The notes beneath the pieces were generated by a model. The model made no database searches. It saw nothing but the letters and a program-made list of their open reading frames with translations, and was not told the origin of the DNA. Shown here piece after piece: positions 37,450-49,849 of a stretch of 64,000 bases of DNA. The stretch comes from Paragonimus westermani. Its lineage: Eukaryota; Platyhelminthes; Trematoda; Plagiorchiida; Troglotrematidae. A program made the position numbers and the translations under genes. Location: contig QNGE01000844.1 in the NCBI GenBank assembly GCA_008508345.1, forward strand, positions 89,600-153,599, given 5' to 3'. Position 1 is the stretch's first letter. The number at the start of each line of letters is the position of its first letter.

Positions 37450-37992
37450 CGAAAGTCGAGCAGGGATCTAGTAAGGACTGTGGACCTTGCTACCATACAG
37501 TTGTGTATTGTGAACTGTGGTTTGTGTGGACTTGCAAACAGCCTTGAATGGCGTCCTGGGCCCACCAGGCTCGATGTACACAGCAACCAATCTTGTGCGG
37601 ACCGAATGGACACGCGTTTCGTGCGCATTAATGTGTCATATGAAGTTCCGGACAGGCGAAAGAGACCTGTATGGTGGAGACAGTTGTCGTGTTCGGCATC
37701 ACCGCCTACTGCGTAACTCCAGAGGCCAGATGATGCGACAGCCCTCGTGTAAAAACAGCGGAGTATGTACCAAGGGTGCAATTTAGGGTGGTTCTACGTA
37801 TGTGTAAACCCTGGCAAGTTCTGCTAGAAATCATGCCTTCCTTGAAAGCGGTTCAGATACAACACTCGACGAGCAAAGTGTTCTGATGGACAACAGGTTG
37901 CTACAGTTCAGTCGTGCCCGGCAATCAAGACATCCGGTGGCGCACTCAACTCTATGTGTGTCAAAGCAGAACCCGAGTGATTTCCGCTGTCC

Positions 37993-38325
37993 ATGGATGA
38001 AACCATTGAGGTTGCTGAGGCGTACACCACAAAGGACTTGCCGCTTGGGTCCGTAGTTTTCTTGCAAAATGTGAGTGAGAGGTGGCAGCACTTAAAGGAA
38101 GTCAAGCCCAGAGGGATCGACCAATGGGAGTTTGATATGCTGAGTGGGTGCGACGTTCCAAAAGTACACTGGGTACTCGGTCATAGTCGATGGACGGAAA
38201 CAGTCATGCGGGGTTATAATCCGGCCTGGCTGGATGAGTTGTGGTCCACTGGGCGTGGATTCTCAATCACGCGCTTACGCAAAACTGTACTGTTCAGGAA
38301 GACCAATTACTGGGGAACATCTTAA
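37993..38325 (+). pseudogene. BEL/Pao protease region
   Basis: Contains TTKDLPLGSV, RWQHLKEVKP and LSGCDVPKVHWVLGHSRW, the block after the protease active site (LIGxDVPxxHWVL). The active-site Asp motif itself is not recognisable upstream. Confidence 0.72.
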
Positions 38326-38539
38326 GCATCTGTAACTCCCGAAAATTAATTACACGGTATACATCACAGAATCCCATTTCCATGAAGATCAGTTGGCTGT
38401 AACGAATGGTAAGAATCTTGTTCGTCTGGTCAGAGGTCATTTCGGGGTTTCGTTATCGTGGAGAGCTGTGGAGGTTTTTTACTCCCAAATTGACTACCGG
38501 CTCCACAACATCCAAACATTTTGCAAAACCGTCCGTTAC

Positions 38540-38991
38540 TTGAGAAAGAACTACATTTAAGATATACTGCTTTTATACATTCTCACATTAGCAAAGGGTG
38601 AATCGAAGAGGTACCCGTGGACGTTGCGTCTATGAATCTCGTCAAGACATGGTATACGCCACATCATCCCATGTTTAACCCTAAGACACCTGGTAAACTT
38701 CGTGTGATATTTGATTGCGGTGCGCGATCCTTTAACACCTCTGAACAATCAGCTGTCACAGAGATCGAACCCCGCCTTTTGATTTTCAGATGTGTTGTTG
38801 TGGTTCAGAGTTCATCCGATTGCGGCTGCAGCAGACATACGGGAGGCGTTTTAAGAGTTCGAGTACCCAAAACAGACATTGACGTTCTGAGTATACTTTG
38901 GTGGCCTCGATGTTTCCTCATAACTGAACCCACAAAATGTCGTGTGGTAGTGCATCCATTAGAGGCCGCCTCATCTCCATTATGTGCATGA
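38540..38991 (+). pseudogene. BEL/Pao reverse transcriptase, N-terminal half
   Basis: IEEVPVDVASM and WYTPHHPMFNPKTPGKLRVIFDC match the RT entry (YLPHHPVxxPxKPGKxRVVFDC). In another frame ADIREAF (motif A) is followed by a TAA. RVRVPKTDIDVLSILWWPR and CRVVVHPLEAASSPLCA match VRVPxxDxDxLRFLWW and MxVHxFGATSSPSCA. The text ends at about 38990. The YVDD half is not found. Confidence 0.82.
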
Positions 38992-39199
38992 AGAGAGGGT
39001 GTGCTAAGCCGTTCGCACGGACTCTCACACGGGCTACTGTCTATTCTCCTTGCCAGATTCATCTCCGGCAGGCACCTTTGTACGCAGGTTATTGTCATTA
39101 CTGTTTGGAGAAGAGATTTGATTAACCGAGTGGTTGTCAAATAACCGTGAATTCCTTGAGAAAGCCGCTTGTTCTGAGCGCGCCGTAATTGTGTGGAAA

Positions 39200-42100
39200 A
39201 ATAAGTAGTGACATGTCACCATCCTAACATACGTTGGGTATCAGGTGAGACGCCGATGCGGTTAAACTTAACGTAAGCTTCAAAATGTGTCGGCTGGTAT
39301 GTGCAAAAGAGGCTGACAGACTTAAAATGCTTGAGTTGAGGTACAGAGAACAATAGACCTTTCCCTGTTGATGCAAATGAGCAAAATGTTTGAACACATT
39401 AAACGTCAGACACAACTCCGCCAAATAAACGAAGAGAAACTCGCGCTCAGTAGTAAGCAGAGACGCATGAAACCGGTGAAACTATTGAGACGGAGAAATT
39501 CTATGAGGGGCCCTGCCATAAGAATTATTACTCTCAAAAAAAGAACGGTTGTCGATGTCCCTGTAGCGATGTGCGAAATCTTTAACTCACATTTTGCTGC
39601 CTCGTTTAGCATAGAAAGCACCTTATTTTCTGCCTATATCCCGTCGAAAACAGATAGTTTTGGGTAATGTTCTAGTCAATGTTCGAAGTGTTCGTTCACA
39701 GTTAACTAGCATTAGGCCCTCAATCCATCCTGGACCAGGTGGTATCCCACCAATGGTCGTCAAACAGGCAGGTGAGGATATACCCATCCTCTTACTCAGG
39801 CTGTTCAACCCATCACTTTTATCCAACACCTTCCCTCCTCAGTGGAAAACCTCAATCATTACGCCTCGTCACAAAAGTGACCGAAGGCAGGACGTTAGTA
39901 ACTATCGTCCCATAAAATACACGTCAATCTGCTCCAAGACGTTCGAAAGGATAATAAAGGTGCAAATAGTCGAGTTCTTGAAGACATAAAACCTTATAGA
40001 CTTTCTACAGCACGGTTTCCTTAGTAAACGCTCTTGTATGACATGTCAGCTGGAATTCTTAAACCATATATCGACGTCCGCCGACGCAGGATATGCGGTA
40101 ATTATCATACTCTTGGACATGCGCAAGGCTTTTGGTCGTGTGCCTCATAAGCGCCTCTTGATCAAAATAGCATCGTTTGGCATACAAGATCCTTTGTATA
40201 CCTGGCTGTCGTCATACATTGAAGATCGCAATCGAACAATCAAAATATTGGAGCACTACTTAACACCAAAACCAGTGACTAGTGGGATGGTCCAGGGGTG
40301 CGTTCTGGGTCAGTTGCTCTTCTTAATGTTCTTAAATGACTTATGCGACGTTATTACACATGGCAAGTCCTTTCTGTTTGCTGACGATATCAAAATCGTT
40401 TACACATTCCGCCAGGGCATTAACATCAATTTCTGTCCACAAAATATACGACAAGACAAAGCGTCATTGCAGTTTTGGTGCAGAACATGGCCGATGTCGT
40501 TCTCAGCAGACAAATCGAACACACTCACTTATGGTCGTAAATTACCCCCATGGCTCCATCTCACTAGATGGTTGTAATATTAGTACAGCTACTTCGGTCA
40601 GAGATCTAGGAAAACGGTACTAAAACTCCTTGAATTTCTTTGAACAAGTATGCTTCCAGGTAGCAAAAGCTGAAAGAACAATAGGCTGCATCAAAAAGGC
40701 GTTCAGCCTACCAGCTGCGAAGCTGACGCTGTACAAAATGTGTGTTCGGCCTCAACTAGAGTAAGTAAGTAAGTAATCTACGCAAGTCTGATAGGTTCGT
40801 ATTAAAAACTTTTGACGATAGTTTACTAAAAGCTTAGTAGGATATTCTTCTTCGCTCACCTACAGACAGCGCTGTGAAAAACTTGGTATTGATCCTTTTT
40901 CGTTGCATAGACTAAAGCTGAACCTGACGCTGCTGTGTAAACTCATACATTCGGATATGATTACCACAGCGATTACCGTCCGCTTACAACACAGCACTCC
41001 ACGTAGTCTAAGAAATAAGGTTTCCGCCTCGCCAACTCTGATATTCCCGGAAAATATGGGTGCAATCGTCTTCCTTGTAAAGTATTCCTACATTCGGAAT
41101 AAACTTCCAAATGAAGTCCGATCCGGTAACAACAGTCAGCGTTTTAAAATGGGTTTGGACAGCTATATTACGTTAACAAACACAGTGTCTATCTTCAAAC
41201 ACTGTTTATCTACTGATGACCTTTTTGAGTGCGGTCCGAGAAACATTTAACCGTCAGATGCGCATTACGTGGATAACCACCCCGCTGTCTAACGCCCCAA
41301 AATGTGTGAACGCGGCGCTTAATAATAAGTCAAGCAAAACGACGTCGTGTATGCTTTAGTTATCAGACGCTTACTTCATGCGGCTCTCCAAACCGTCGAC
41401 TCAATTCTCCGTATGCCCGAACAAATCCCGAGTACATAGCAAAATGCCATAACAAACAGTAGATAGAATTATATATTCCAATAATCATAGCAATAATAAT
41501 AATATGTTTGAGTTCTTTCTCAAAAATGTCCGCTGCCACATTTTTTGTTATAGTAAATGTTATAACCCCACATTCTGTCATCTAACGTGCGGAATTACAT
41601 TCTCCTTTCAGATCCTCATATTATCCATTGAGCGAGAAAATGTTTTTACGACGGATGGGAGCACGGAATGTTGTCTTAGATGAACAGTTCGCGTTATGTT
41701 CAACTTTTTGACGTTTCTGGAAAATCGACGAAATCCTGCGTGGGAATCTGCCGGATCGTTAGCTGGATTTTGGGATTTTCCTCCCCGTCTCGCCAAAGCC
41801 GACCTATCTTGACATTTTCCGGACGCCAGTTTCATCCCCTAATAGCAAAACGCTCCAAATGTTCGTTTGGGTATTCTTCCAGGAGTGTCCCTAAATTATT
41901 TAAAAATTGCCTATCCTACAACCTTGTAGAAAGCAAATTAGTGTGTCCTCCCATTTGTTTAAGAATAAATCTGTGAAGCAAACGAGCTATCTCCCTCTTT
42001 GTTGCGTGCGTCAAAGTTTTATAAACTACATTCATTTGCCTTTTGGTCACTTCCCTCTTGACGGCAGGCTTCACGTTTGTACTACCAATTATTTATTCGT

Positions 42101-42200
42101 TTATGTATGGTTTGTAAATATCTGCAGTAATACTCATAACCCAGCGTGCTTCTCACACATGCGTTGGGAAGTATATATTATTATTATAACTGTCTGGAAA
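39200..42200 (+). mobile_element. CR1-like LINE A, nested in the BEL/Pao element
   Basis: A pre-RT block (IFNSHFAASFS, 39368-39667), RT and C-terminal frames, then a 3' UTR of about 900 bp ending in CTCACACATGCGTTGGGAAG and an ATT run (42175-42188). The 3' UTR and tail match LINE B at 49.85-52.05 kb. The 5' boundary is approximate. No endonuclease domain is visible, so it is 5'-truncated. Confidence 0.82.
39660..41250 (+). pseudogene. CR1-like LINE A reverse transcriptase
   Basis: 39660-39989: HPGPGGIPPMVVKQAG, FPPQWKTSIITPRHKSD, VSNYRPIKYTSICSKTFE (fingers). A TAA separates it from 40038-40577: ILLDMRKAFGRVPHKRLL (motif A, Asp kept), SGMVQGCVLGQLLFLMFLNDL (motif B) and LFADDIKIVY (motif C). 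The thumb and C-terminus continue in other frames, ending LFECGPRNI at 41250. At least three frame breaks are present. Confidence 0.85.
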
Positions 42201-42689
42201 TCCGGTCATAAAAGAAGGCATCCTCTCTGAAATCTGTTGCTCGTATGCCCCCGTGGACTGACCGCCATATGGCTACTGCAGGGAATAATGTTATTGAAAG
42301 GGTTGTCACCGAAAGCCAGGGTGGGACGACCCACTGGTTACAGAGAGTATGTCGGAGTGGCATGACTGGTTAAAACATTTATAAAAACCTGGTGAACTGC
42401 AGATTTCTAGGTGTGTAAGAACTAATGAGCTTATAAGGGGTGATTTTGATTCACCTTCTTTGAAATAACTGAATTGAGATATGATGTAATTGCCTACGTT
42501 TGCTTCTGTGACGACGATGGGAAACGTCTTTGTGCGCCGTTGTCTACGAAAGCTCGGGGGGCACCCAATAGGTCAGTTTCCATTCTTCGATTCAAGGCGA
42601 CTGTAGATGTACCTGTCGTTTGAATGCTTCAACCGATATGTTCGTGTTTGAACTTTTGTTTCGAAGATGCGATTGTTTCAGATGATTCG

Positions 42690-44480
42690 ATTATCTTTTG
42701 TACCATATTGACAATGCAGTTGCACGTTGCGGTAGGCTTGTCCCGAATAAACTCTCATAAATTCTTGGCACCTTTGACCAACGACAGCGGAGGCATGCGC
42801 GATCATGTGATAACCCCGCAAACAAAGCACTGCACGGAATGGGAGGCGTGCAGCAGTAGCGGTTGTGTGGTCCGGATCCCCTCAAGAAACAACCGGGTTT
42901 GTGGACCAGCGTATTTAGACCCACTGAACCTGTAGAAGATGGCGAGTGAAAAAGGTTACATTACAACGCAATGTCATCAGGGAATCTAATATATTACTAC
43001 CAATTTGTTACAAGAATTATGAATGGCACAGGCTGTTAAAGGCCATCGCTTGGTTGAGTCCCTTCAAAACTTATTTGATTTTCATCAGGACCACTGAGCA
43101 GGTGGGCACAATGGGGATAGACTGTTTGCCAACTGGTGAGGAAAAGTCGGCAGAAATGGATGTTTTGTGGCTAGCAGAGTTGGAGGCCTTTTCTCACAAA
43201 ATGGAAATTTTTCTGACTCACGTCTTCATGCGGACTGGAAGACAGTGAATGGGAGCCGCCTTTATGAATTGCATCCCGTTTTAACTGATAGTCTCCTCCG
43301 AATGGGTGGGAGATTGTTTATTCCGAACCTAGAATTTGGCTCGAACTTTCCTGCCACATTGCCCAAAGTATGGCACGTGAGAGATATTATCTATCACTTC
43401 TATTCGAAGAACGTACATGCTGAAAAGACTCAGGTGATTGCCTCAATTCGTCACTGGCTTTTGTTTCCACCTGGTGCTGCGGCAGTTAGAATTGCCGTGG
43501 ACCGGTGTGTCCTTTGCAAACTCCAGGATGTGGGCGATGGTGGGCAGCTGGCGGCCTTGTTTCTCTCTGTGGAAAAACAGCCTGATTGGCGTCCCCACTT
43601 ACACGTCAATTTGAACAAATTTAGTTTCGTGAAAGTGAAATAAAGTTGCACAGCTGGAAAGAGATACGGCTGCATATATACGCGCTTGAAATCTGGGGCC
43701 ATCCACCTAGATGTTGCACGGACAACAAGTACCGATTGCTTCCTTATACTTCTGATTCAGTTGATTGAAAGAAGAGGGAAAACACATGATATTCATTCCA
43801 AAAACGGTTCAAACCTTCTGGGTGCTAACAAGCTCCAGAATTGGAGTGGGTTGCCAGACTAGCGTGATGCGAATGATGAACTACTAAGGACAGCTATCTC
43901 ATGACGCTTCAACCCATCACGTTTCCTTCAAAGGGGCGCAGTTTCGGAGGGACCGATAAGGTGTTTCGACAAACTCAGGAAGCAGTTTGCGTAAAGCATA
44001 ATCCTGGCTATAAGACTGTCGACAATATTAGTTGAGGTGAAAAGACCCCCAATAATTGCCGGGCCGTACCGTTGACGTTCGATGACAGTGATCCTGTCTC
44101 TCTGTCGCCGAACAGCTTGGTACTCCCTAATGGCGATGCCGGACTGAAGTTTGAAGAAACTCTTACCGGAAGGCACTGCATGAGAGAACCAAGCCAATTA
44201 TCTGACGTCGATAGTCTGAGGAAGCTGGTGAGGGCATACTTTCTCACCCTTCAAACTCGACGAAAGTGAATAATTCAGAAACGCAACTTTTTGCTGGGCG
44301 ATGCTGTCCTGGTGACAACCGATGCAATTCTCACCAACAATCAACCCGCCTGTTTGACTGCGCAGTTTTTCTCTGGTTCGAGCAAATTAACCCGCACAAT
44401 TCGTGTGAGGACCAAGGTGAAGAATTTGAGACATGATGTGCGTCAACTGCGCATTCCGGGGGAATTGCGAATGAAGTGAT
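42690..44480 (+). pseudogene. BEL/Pao connection and integrase, catalytic residues lost
   Basis: CDNPANKALHGMGG (near 42810) matches DNPADxxSRG at the end of the RNase H linker. YEWHRLLKAIAWLSPF (near 43020) starts the integrase side. 43167-43643 reads LLRMGGRLFIPNLE, CVLCKLQD and HVNLNKFSFVKVK, where the catalytic VDxFGPF Asp is Asn. GKRYGCIYTRLKSGAIHLDVA and IHSKNGSNLLGA follow, with SKN in place of SDN. AVPLTFDDSDPVSLSP and LLGDAVLVTTD through IRVRTKVKNLRHDVRQL complete the C-terminus. WER at the Glu site is not recognisable. Confidence 0.85.
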
Positions 44481-45054
44481 TAGTAAAAGGAGTGGCATCA
44501 ATCAACGCGCACCTCAAGTGGCTTATCAATCGTTTGTGCAAAGTGGGCCATCAAACATTGACCCTTGGAGCGGCTGCGAGGCGGTTCGGTTGCATGCGAG
44601 GTACTGGGTGAAAGTAGAAAAAGCGGCTTTCGTCCACGACATCTTCGACGTCGGTCGACCCAGAGATCAAGATGGGAGACATGGAGAACAGCTTCCATCT
44701 TCAAGATGGTTTCCGGCGCACGGCGACCATCTGTTTTAAAAATTTGCAGAAAAATGTGTTGTGAATATCTACAACGAGTCTGGCATTACTTGGGATAGAC
44801 GGCACCGATGTCAGTCGCAGAGCGGGAGTGTTCGGAGGGGGTTTGAGAGGGCGGTGCATCGTGCGGTTCTCCGACTTGTTAGGCTATTCTTCCCAAACGC
44901 CTCTGATATCTAAATTTTTATTAGCCTCTTTTCATGTTGCTCCTCAGTTTTGAGACTTAACCGTACTTACTCGCCCGTACATATCGTTTTACTTGTCTGA
45001 AGGTCAATATGTTTCAGATTTCTTTTTACTTTGTTTGTTTCGCCAGAGGTTAAC

Positions 45055-46136
45055 TCTTGCAGCATTAGCGGGACTTGTAAACATTTGGCATGTGAACTAC
45101 GGCACACCTGATTTTTGATACCGGCCGTTACAAACAAGCAAAGTAAAGCCGCTGATCAAAACCTTGTTCCGAATCCGGTGGTCATCTTTCCCGTACGCGT
45201 TGCATGAAGACCGTTCGAAGATACCAGCAACCGTGGACCTTCTTCCTAAAGATGGGCGCGAATATTCGAGCTATGTGCGCGACTAACGTTAATTTAGATG
45301 TTTCATCAAGGTTTCATGTCGTCTATTTACTGAACCTTGTTCTGGTGCAGTTAATCCGTTCTCGGTTCCTGCCTGAGTGCTTCGCATTTAAGTGACTTTC
45401 CATACCAAGCCTTGTGTGCGAAAATAGTTGGTTTCCGATCCCGTGATTTTGGTGGATTCAATATCAGATTTTTTGTCTCTTTCTTCCATCAGCCTTGAAT
45501 ATTTTTTACGCCTTAACACCATTCTTGTAGCAGGCTTGTCTGCACGACGGTACTTTTGGACAGAAATCGGGTGTACAGATGGCTGAGAATTGGTTGGACG
45601 CCCACTGNAAAGATGGGCGCGAATATTCGAGTTATGTGCGCGACTAACGTTAATTTAGATGTTTCACCAAGGTTTCATGTCGTCTATTCACTGAACCTTG
45701 TTCTCGTGCAGTTAATCCGTTCTCGGTTCCTGCCTGATTGCTTCGCATTTAAGTGACTTTCCGTACCAAGCCTTGCGTGCGAAAATAGTTGGTTTCCGAT
45801 CCCGTGATTTTGGCGGATTCAATATCAAATGTTTTGTCTCTTTCTTCCACCAGCCTTGAATATTTTTTACGCCTTAACACCATTCTTGGAGCAGGTTTGT
45901 CTGCACGACGGTATTTTTGGACAGAAATCGGGTGTACAGATGGCTGAGAATTGGTTGGACGCCCACTGCGCCGCGGATGAGACTGTTCCATGTGGAAAAC
46001 CGACAAACGTTACCAGCAGACTGAAAGTAGGCCGACAAGTCAGTAAAGGTTTGGAATTAAAAGACAACTTACCCTATGATACCGGCCTGGTAGACGTTCA
46101 GTTTATGTATGAAAAGTTTGGATACTTTTTTCAGTG
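45055..46136 (+). other. Exon-like reading frames of an unidentified gene or pseudogene
   Basis: A strong acceptor (TTTGTTTGTTTCGCCAG, ending 45047) precedes a frame RLTLAALAGLVNIWHVNYG...DF, then a TGA near 45115, then 55 open codons including KPLIKTLFRIRWSSFPYALH and IPATVDLLPKDGREYSSYVR. After a few hundred bases a second acceptor (TTCTTGGAGCAG, about 45885-45896) precedes VCLHDGIFGQKSGVQMAENW through YEKFGYFFQ and a TGA at 46136. I do not recognise the protein. The in-frame TGA and the duplication across the inferred intron allow either a pseudogene or a misassembled real gene. Confidence 0.3.
45248..45968. repeat. 360-bp direct duplication joined by a single N
   Basis: 45248-45607 and 45609-45968 are about 96% identical, with roughly 14 substitutions and no indel that I see. 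The N at 45608 lies exactly at the junction. Confidence 0.9.
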
Positions 46137-46139
46137 ATT

Positions 46140-48288
46140 TGTGAATCGTTTGAAAGAAAAATGCACGACATACTTTTTCACCCTCTCAAACTTTCCGGTG
46201 GTATGCTTGTTGTACGAAATTTGCCTGACTTCCAGTGCAACCTCATTTTCGTGAAGTAGGGATCGTTTTCTCTTAGTCTTCCTAAGTCTTTCAGAATAGC
46301 GGTTAAGAAGGACGTGAAAATACATTATTACCTTTAAAATTCTATATTTCAGCTACGCTTACTTTGTCTTCGCTTGAATGTGATTATTTAACCATTCCAA
46401 AGAACCTTCTTTTCCAGTCTAGTTGAGCCATTGTCAAAGGGGAGAAACTCAGCCAGTTTCGAGGGTTGAAATATTTTCTTAGACTTGAGTTAAATGAAGC
46501 ATTTTCCCCGCTTCGCAATCAAATAATCTTCCAGTGCTCCGGCAGCCATGATTGCTCTTTTCGTTGTAATTTTGTGCCACTTGTTCCCAGTATATCGCTC
46601 ACCAAGCGCCAAAATTTCAAGATTATAATTACTGTCAATCATTTGTTGGATTGTATTTATCAGGTTGATCTCATACATATCGACTATGCCTACTGATAGC
46701 CAACAACTGCTTGTTCTACTCGAACGCTTACATCTTCAAACATTGCCACTTATTTTCAGGGACACATTTTTGGTACGTCTAGTTCTACACTTTCAGGATA
46801 TCCGGTCGACGACAGTAGATATTGTTCTGACTCTGACCTTTTCCCCACCATTTTCTAAAACACCTACTCTGAAGACCTTTGATGAGTTTCGTTGTTTAAT
46901 GGGTTTGAATTTATTCCTGATTTTGCTCATAAAGTAAAACTCTTACTTGATCACCTTTTCAAAATGATTTTGTATTGCTGATATGTATGAACAAGCTTCC
47001 CCACCTCTGCTGAGTTTTCTGACTTCTAGTGAAGTATTACGCGCGTTCTTCTCAATGTTGCCATCATTATTAACACGAACGCGCCATCAGCTGGTATTGG
47101 GGCAGTGACAAGGCAAGAAGGTCATCTTGTTAGTTGCATACGCCTCACTTTAGCGGGACATGGGTGTGCGGAATGACAGAATGAAACATTGACGGCTTAG
47201 TGAGCGATCGTCAGACTTCAAAAACACTTTTCTGATATCCATTTTATCATGGTTACTGATCACTGAGCCTTGAAACCCATTTCTAACACTAACACTTTTG
47301 TCGTCGTCTTCTACAACAGTGGTTCAAAGACGGAATGTTGTCCTGGCTGCACAGTCGTATAATATTCAGCATCGCAATGCAAAATGTATTCACGGCTAGG
47401 ACCATCTGTCTCAATGTATTTACCCCAAAGATGCTGGTGGCTAAAACTCTGTAGTGGCTTACTTGTTCTCGTTCTGAATCGTGATACTGTAGAATACTAA
47501 CACGCAGTCTTGTGCTCATTACGCGATGGTTGGAACTTCAATGCCGGCTTCGATTTATTGGTTTCTTCGTACGCCGAGACGAAACTTCTGTTACTGCTTA
47601 TGGACTGTTGTGCTCTGTTGACTGAGTTTTCATTCCTGCTATATTACGGTCTGCCGTATCGAATGATTTCACACTGTCGGTGTCGTGGAGTGAATGACAA
47701 CCCGTTTGATATTTCCAGAATTTGTGCAATATGTGTACACCAGGCGCATTTATGACTAACGGCTTGTGATGCTTCGTGGTGACTATTATCCACAGACGTC
47801 TAGTAGTTGTTTGAGCAAAGCTTAATATATACATGACATCTCTCGATAGGCCGGATCTAGAAAGATCTCGTCTGCAAACAACGAGCATCTACAAATTCTG
47901 AGCCCATCGGTCAACTGATTTCAAAAAGGGAAAGCGGTCGTATTGGCAAGTTTCTTATTAATAAGATGCTAGAATCCAAGGGAATTAATGCAAACTAACT
48001 ACAAGAAGATAACAACAAACCTTGATATTGAATCCATCAAATACACGAGTTTCAGTATTAACGGATTGCGTGAGTATGGCCAGATGCAACGGACGCGTAA
48101 GGACGGAGAGATGAAATGTTAATGAATCCGGGCCACATATAAACAAAGGTCTAGTCGTGGGGATTGAGGAAGAAAGACCACACGAAAACAAGTTTCCACA
48201 CGTAGGCCATATCAAGATTCATTATTACTTCAGGGATAACGTTCGTGAGAGAAATCGTCCGCCGCGCGAGTCACCTGAATGGTGGTGT
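46140..48288. other. Stretch with no recognised gene
   Basis: Several frames of 60-95 codons on both strands. None shows a domain I can name. The longest plus-strand one (46665-46937) is Leu/Phe-rich. Confidence 0.4.
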
Positions 48289-48566
48289 TGTAACGCGCAA
48301 CCGAAACCAACGAGCGCGCACGACTTGAAGTTGTATTGTGTAACGGGGCTTGCCGCTGTGCTGTCGCGGCCTTTTTAGTTTGCGTTTGTGTAAGTAGTGT
48401 GCACGGCTTACTAGCCTCTGGCTCATGCCTGTTCATACTGTTTTCTTTCACGGGACTTTTGTCGGAACCCTTACTCCGGAATAACGCTGTTCCCCGGTGT
48501 CTCCACATTGCCCCATATTCGGTCCACAAGTAACACGGACAGTCAGAGCGGAAGCGGCATGTTACA
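48289..48566 (+). repeat. TGTAAC...GTTACA repeat, copy 3
   Basis: 278 bp, starting TGTAACGCGCAACCGAAACC and ending GCATGTTACA, with ends identical to copy 1. Flanks are GTGT and GTGC, a three-of-four match that fits an aged 4-bp target duplication. Confidence 0.75.
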
Positions 48567-49845
48567 GTGCCAGTCCTTGCGAGAAAGGATGTTGACCACT
48601 GCCGAGAAGATCCCCAACACGAGAAGAAGAATCGATGAGAATGGAATAAATGAAGGCACGGAACGTGGTTTTCCATGAAGCACATCACAATCGTCAAACA
48701 CACAACGCAAACAACTGTTTAAACAGTTGCGGCTTGCTGAGAACAGCGGCCTTAGAATTTCGAAGATGACGGAGGTGGCAGATGTCAAAATTGTACCTCC
48801 AAGCTATTGAATCGTTCGCTAACGATTCAGGAACACACCAAGTCGCGCTCGATCTGCAGATCCAATAAGTGCTTCTGTAACCATACAACGCCAGGGATAG
48901 TTTATCTTTTGAACTGGTAATAAGAATTCGCTCGTTCTTACTGGATTTGATACGGTACTAATTAATTCAGTGTACAAGAAGATGGTATCAATCACCTCAA
49001 ATGTGAAAATCCTCAGAAATCAAACAAACAGCATGCCTGATGAACAATGCGACAATCAGGCGCCACTCAATAACGGTGGACGATAAAACGGAGTTGCACT
49101 CACTCAAATAAGTGGCCATTAATTGAGTCGGAGCAAAACGACTGTTCGTGTATCGAGAAACGGTGAGAATTGAAAGTTACTCGAGAAAAAATGTGGAAGG
49201 AGATGACTGATTTTAGCACTTGGAATTTTACAGGGCTCGGGCAATTAAGGGTAGAGGAAACAGTGGCAGCGGCCTATGCGAGACTAAAGATGAATAACGC
49301 AGTTTGTTTAGGGAGGAGAGCAAGACGTAGGGCCACCTTTCAACATCAATCAAAGTTCGGCGACTTCAAAATAATGCAACAGACGTCAACAAAATCGACA
49401 TAAGCCATCACGCATTACGGAATACCACTATTTCAGTGGCTGCGAGTGCGATATTTATTGTTCGGTTTTGCTATCTTAGTGAACCAGGAACACGTGTCAG
49501 TTTGTGCAACAAATGCCTACTTACAAGGCGCATATCCGATTGTAAAACATTTCATACTCCAGCTATGCAATCGATCAGTTGCACTCTTATTTTATTGTCA
49601 TGAGGGCACTTCTATTATGGTTGTTGGCTTGTTTATTTTTTGCAAGTAGCCGCCCCTCATCAAAAATTCTGGACAGAATAGCAGAGGAATGTCGGATTGC
49701 ATCTTTCGCAGCTCCGGTTAACTCAATAACACTGTGCTCGAATATTTCCCAAACTTGTCTTCGATGCCTACCATTATTCTACATGAAACATACCTCTCAA
49801 GAAACGTCTACCCATTTTGATTCGTAGATATCCTCCACTGATCCA
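48567..49845. other. Stretch with no recognised gene
   Basis: Short frames only. A 16-bp perfect palindrome AACTGTTTAAACAGTT lies near 48712-48727. Confidence 0.4.
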
Positions 49846-49849
49846 TTCA

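Larger units (their letters stand above)
36600..44480 (+). mobile_element. BEL/Pao retrotransposon, interrupted by a CR1-like LINE
   Basis: Gag, protease and RT blocks lie at 36746-38991. The connection and integrase resume at about 42800 and run to 44480, in the same order and orientation as a BEL/Pao polyprotein. The LINE at about 39200-42200 sits between RT and integrase. LTRs were not found by eye on either side. All coding parts are frameshifted. Confidence 0.82.

Noticed and set aside
47780..47890. LFADE-like reading on the minus strand suggesting another LINE RT
   Set aside because: Only five residues resemble the motif and the flanks do not.
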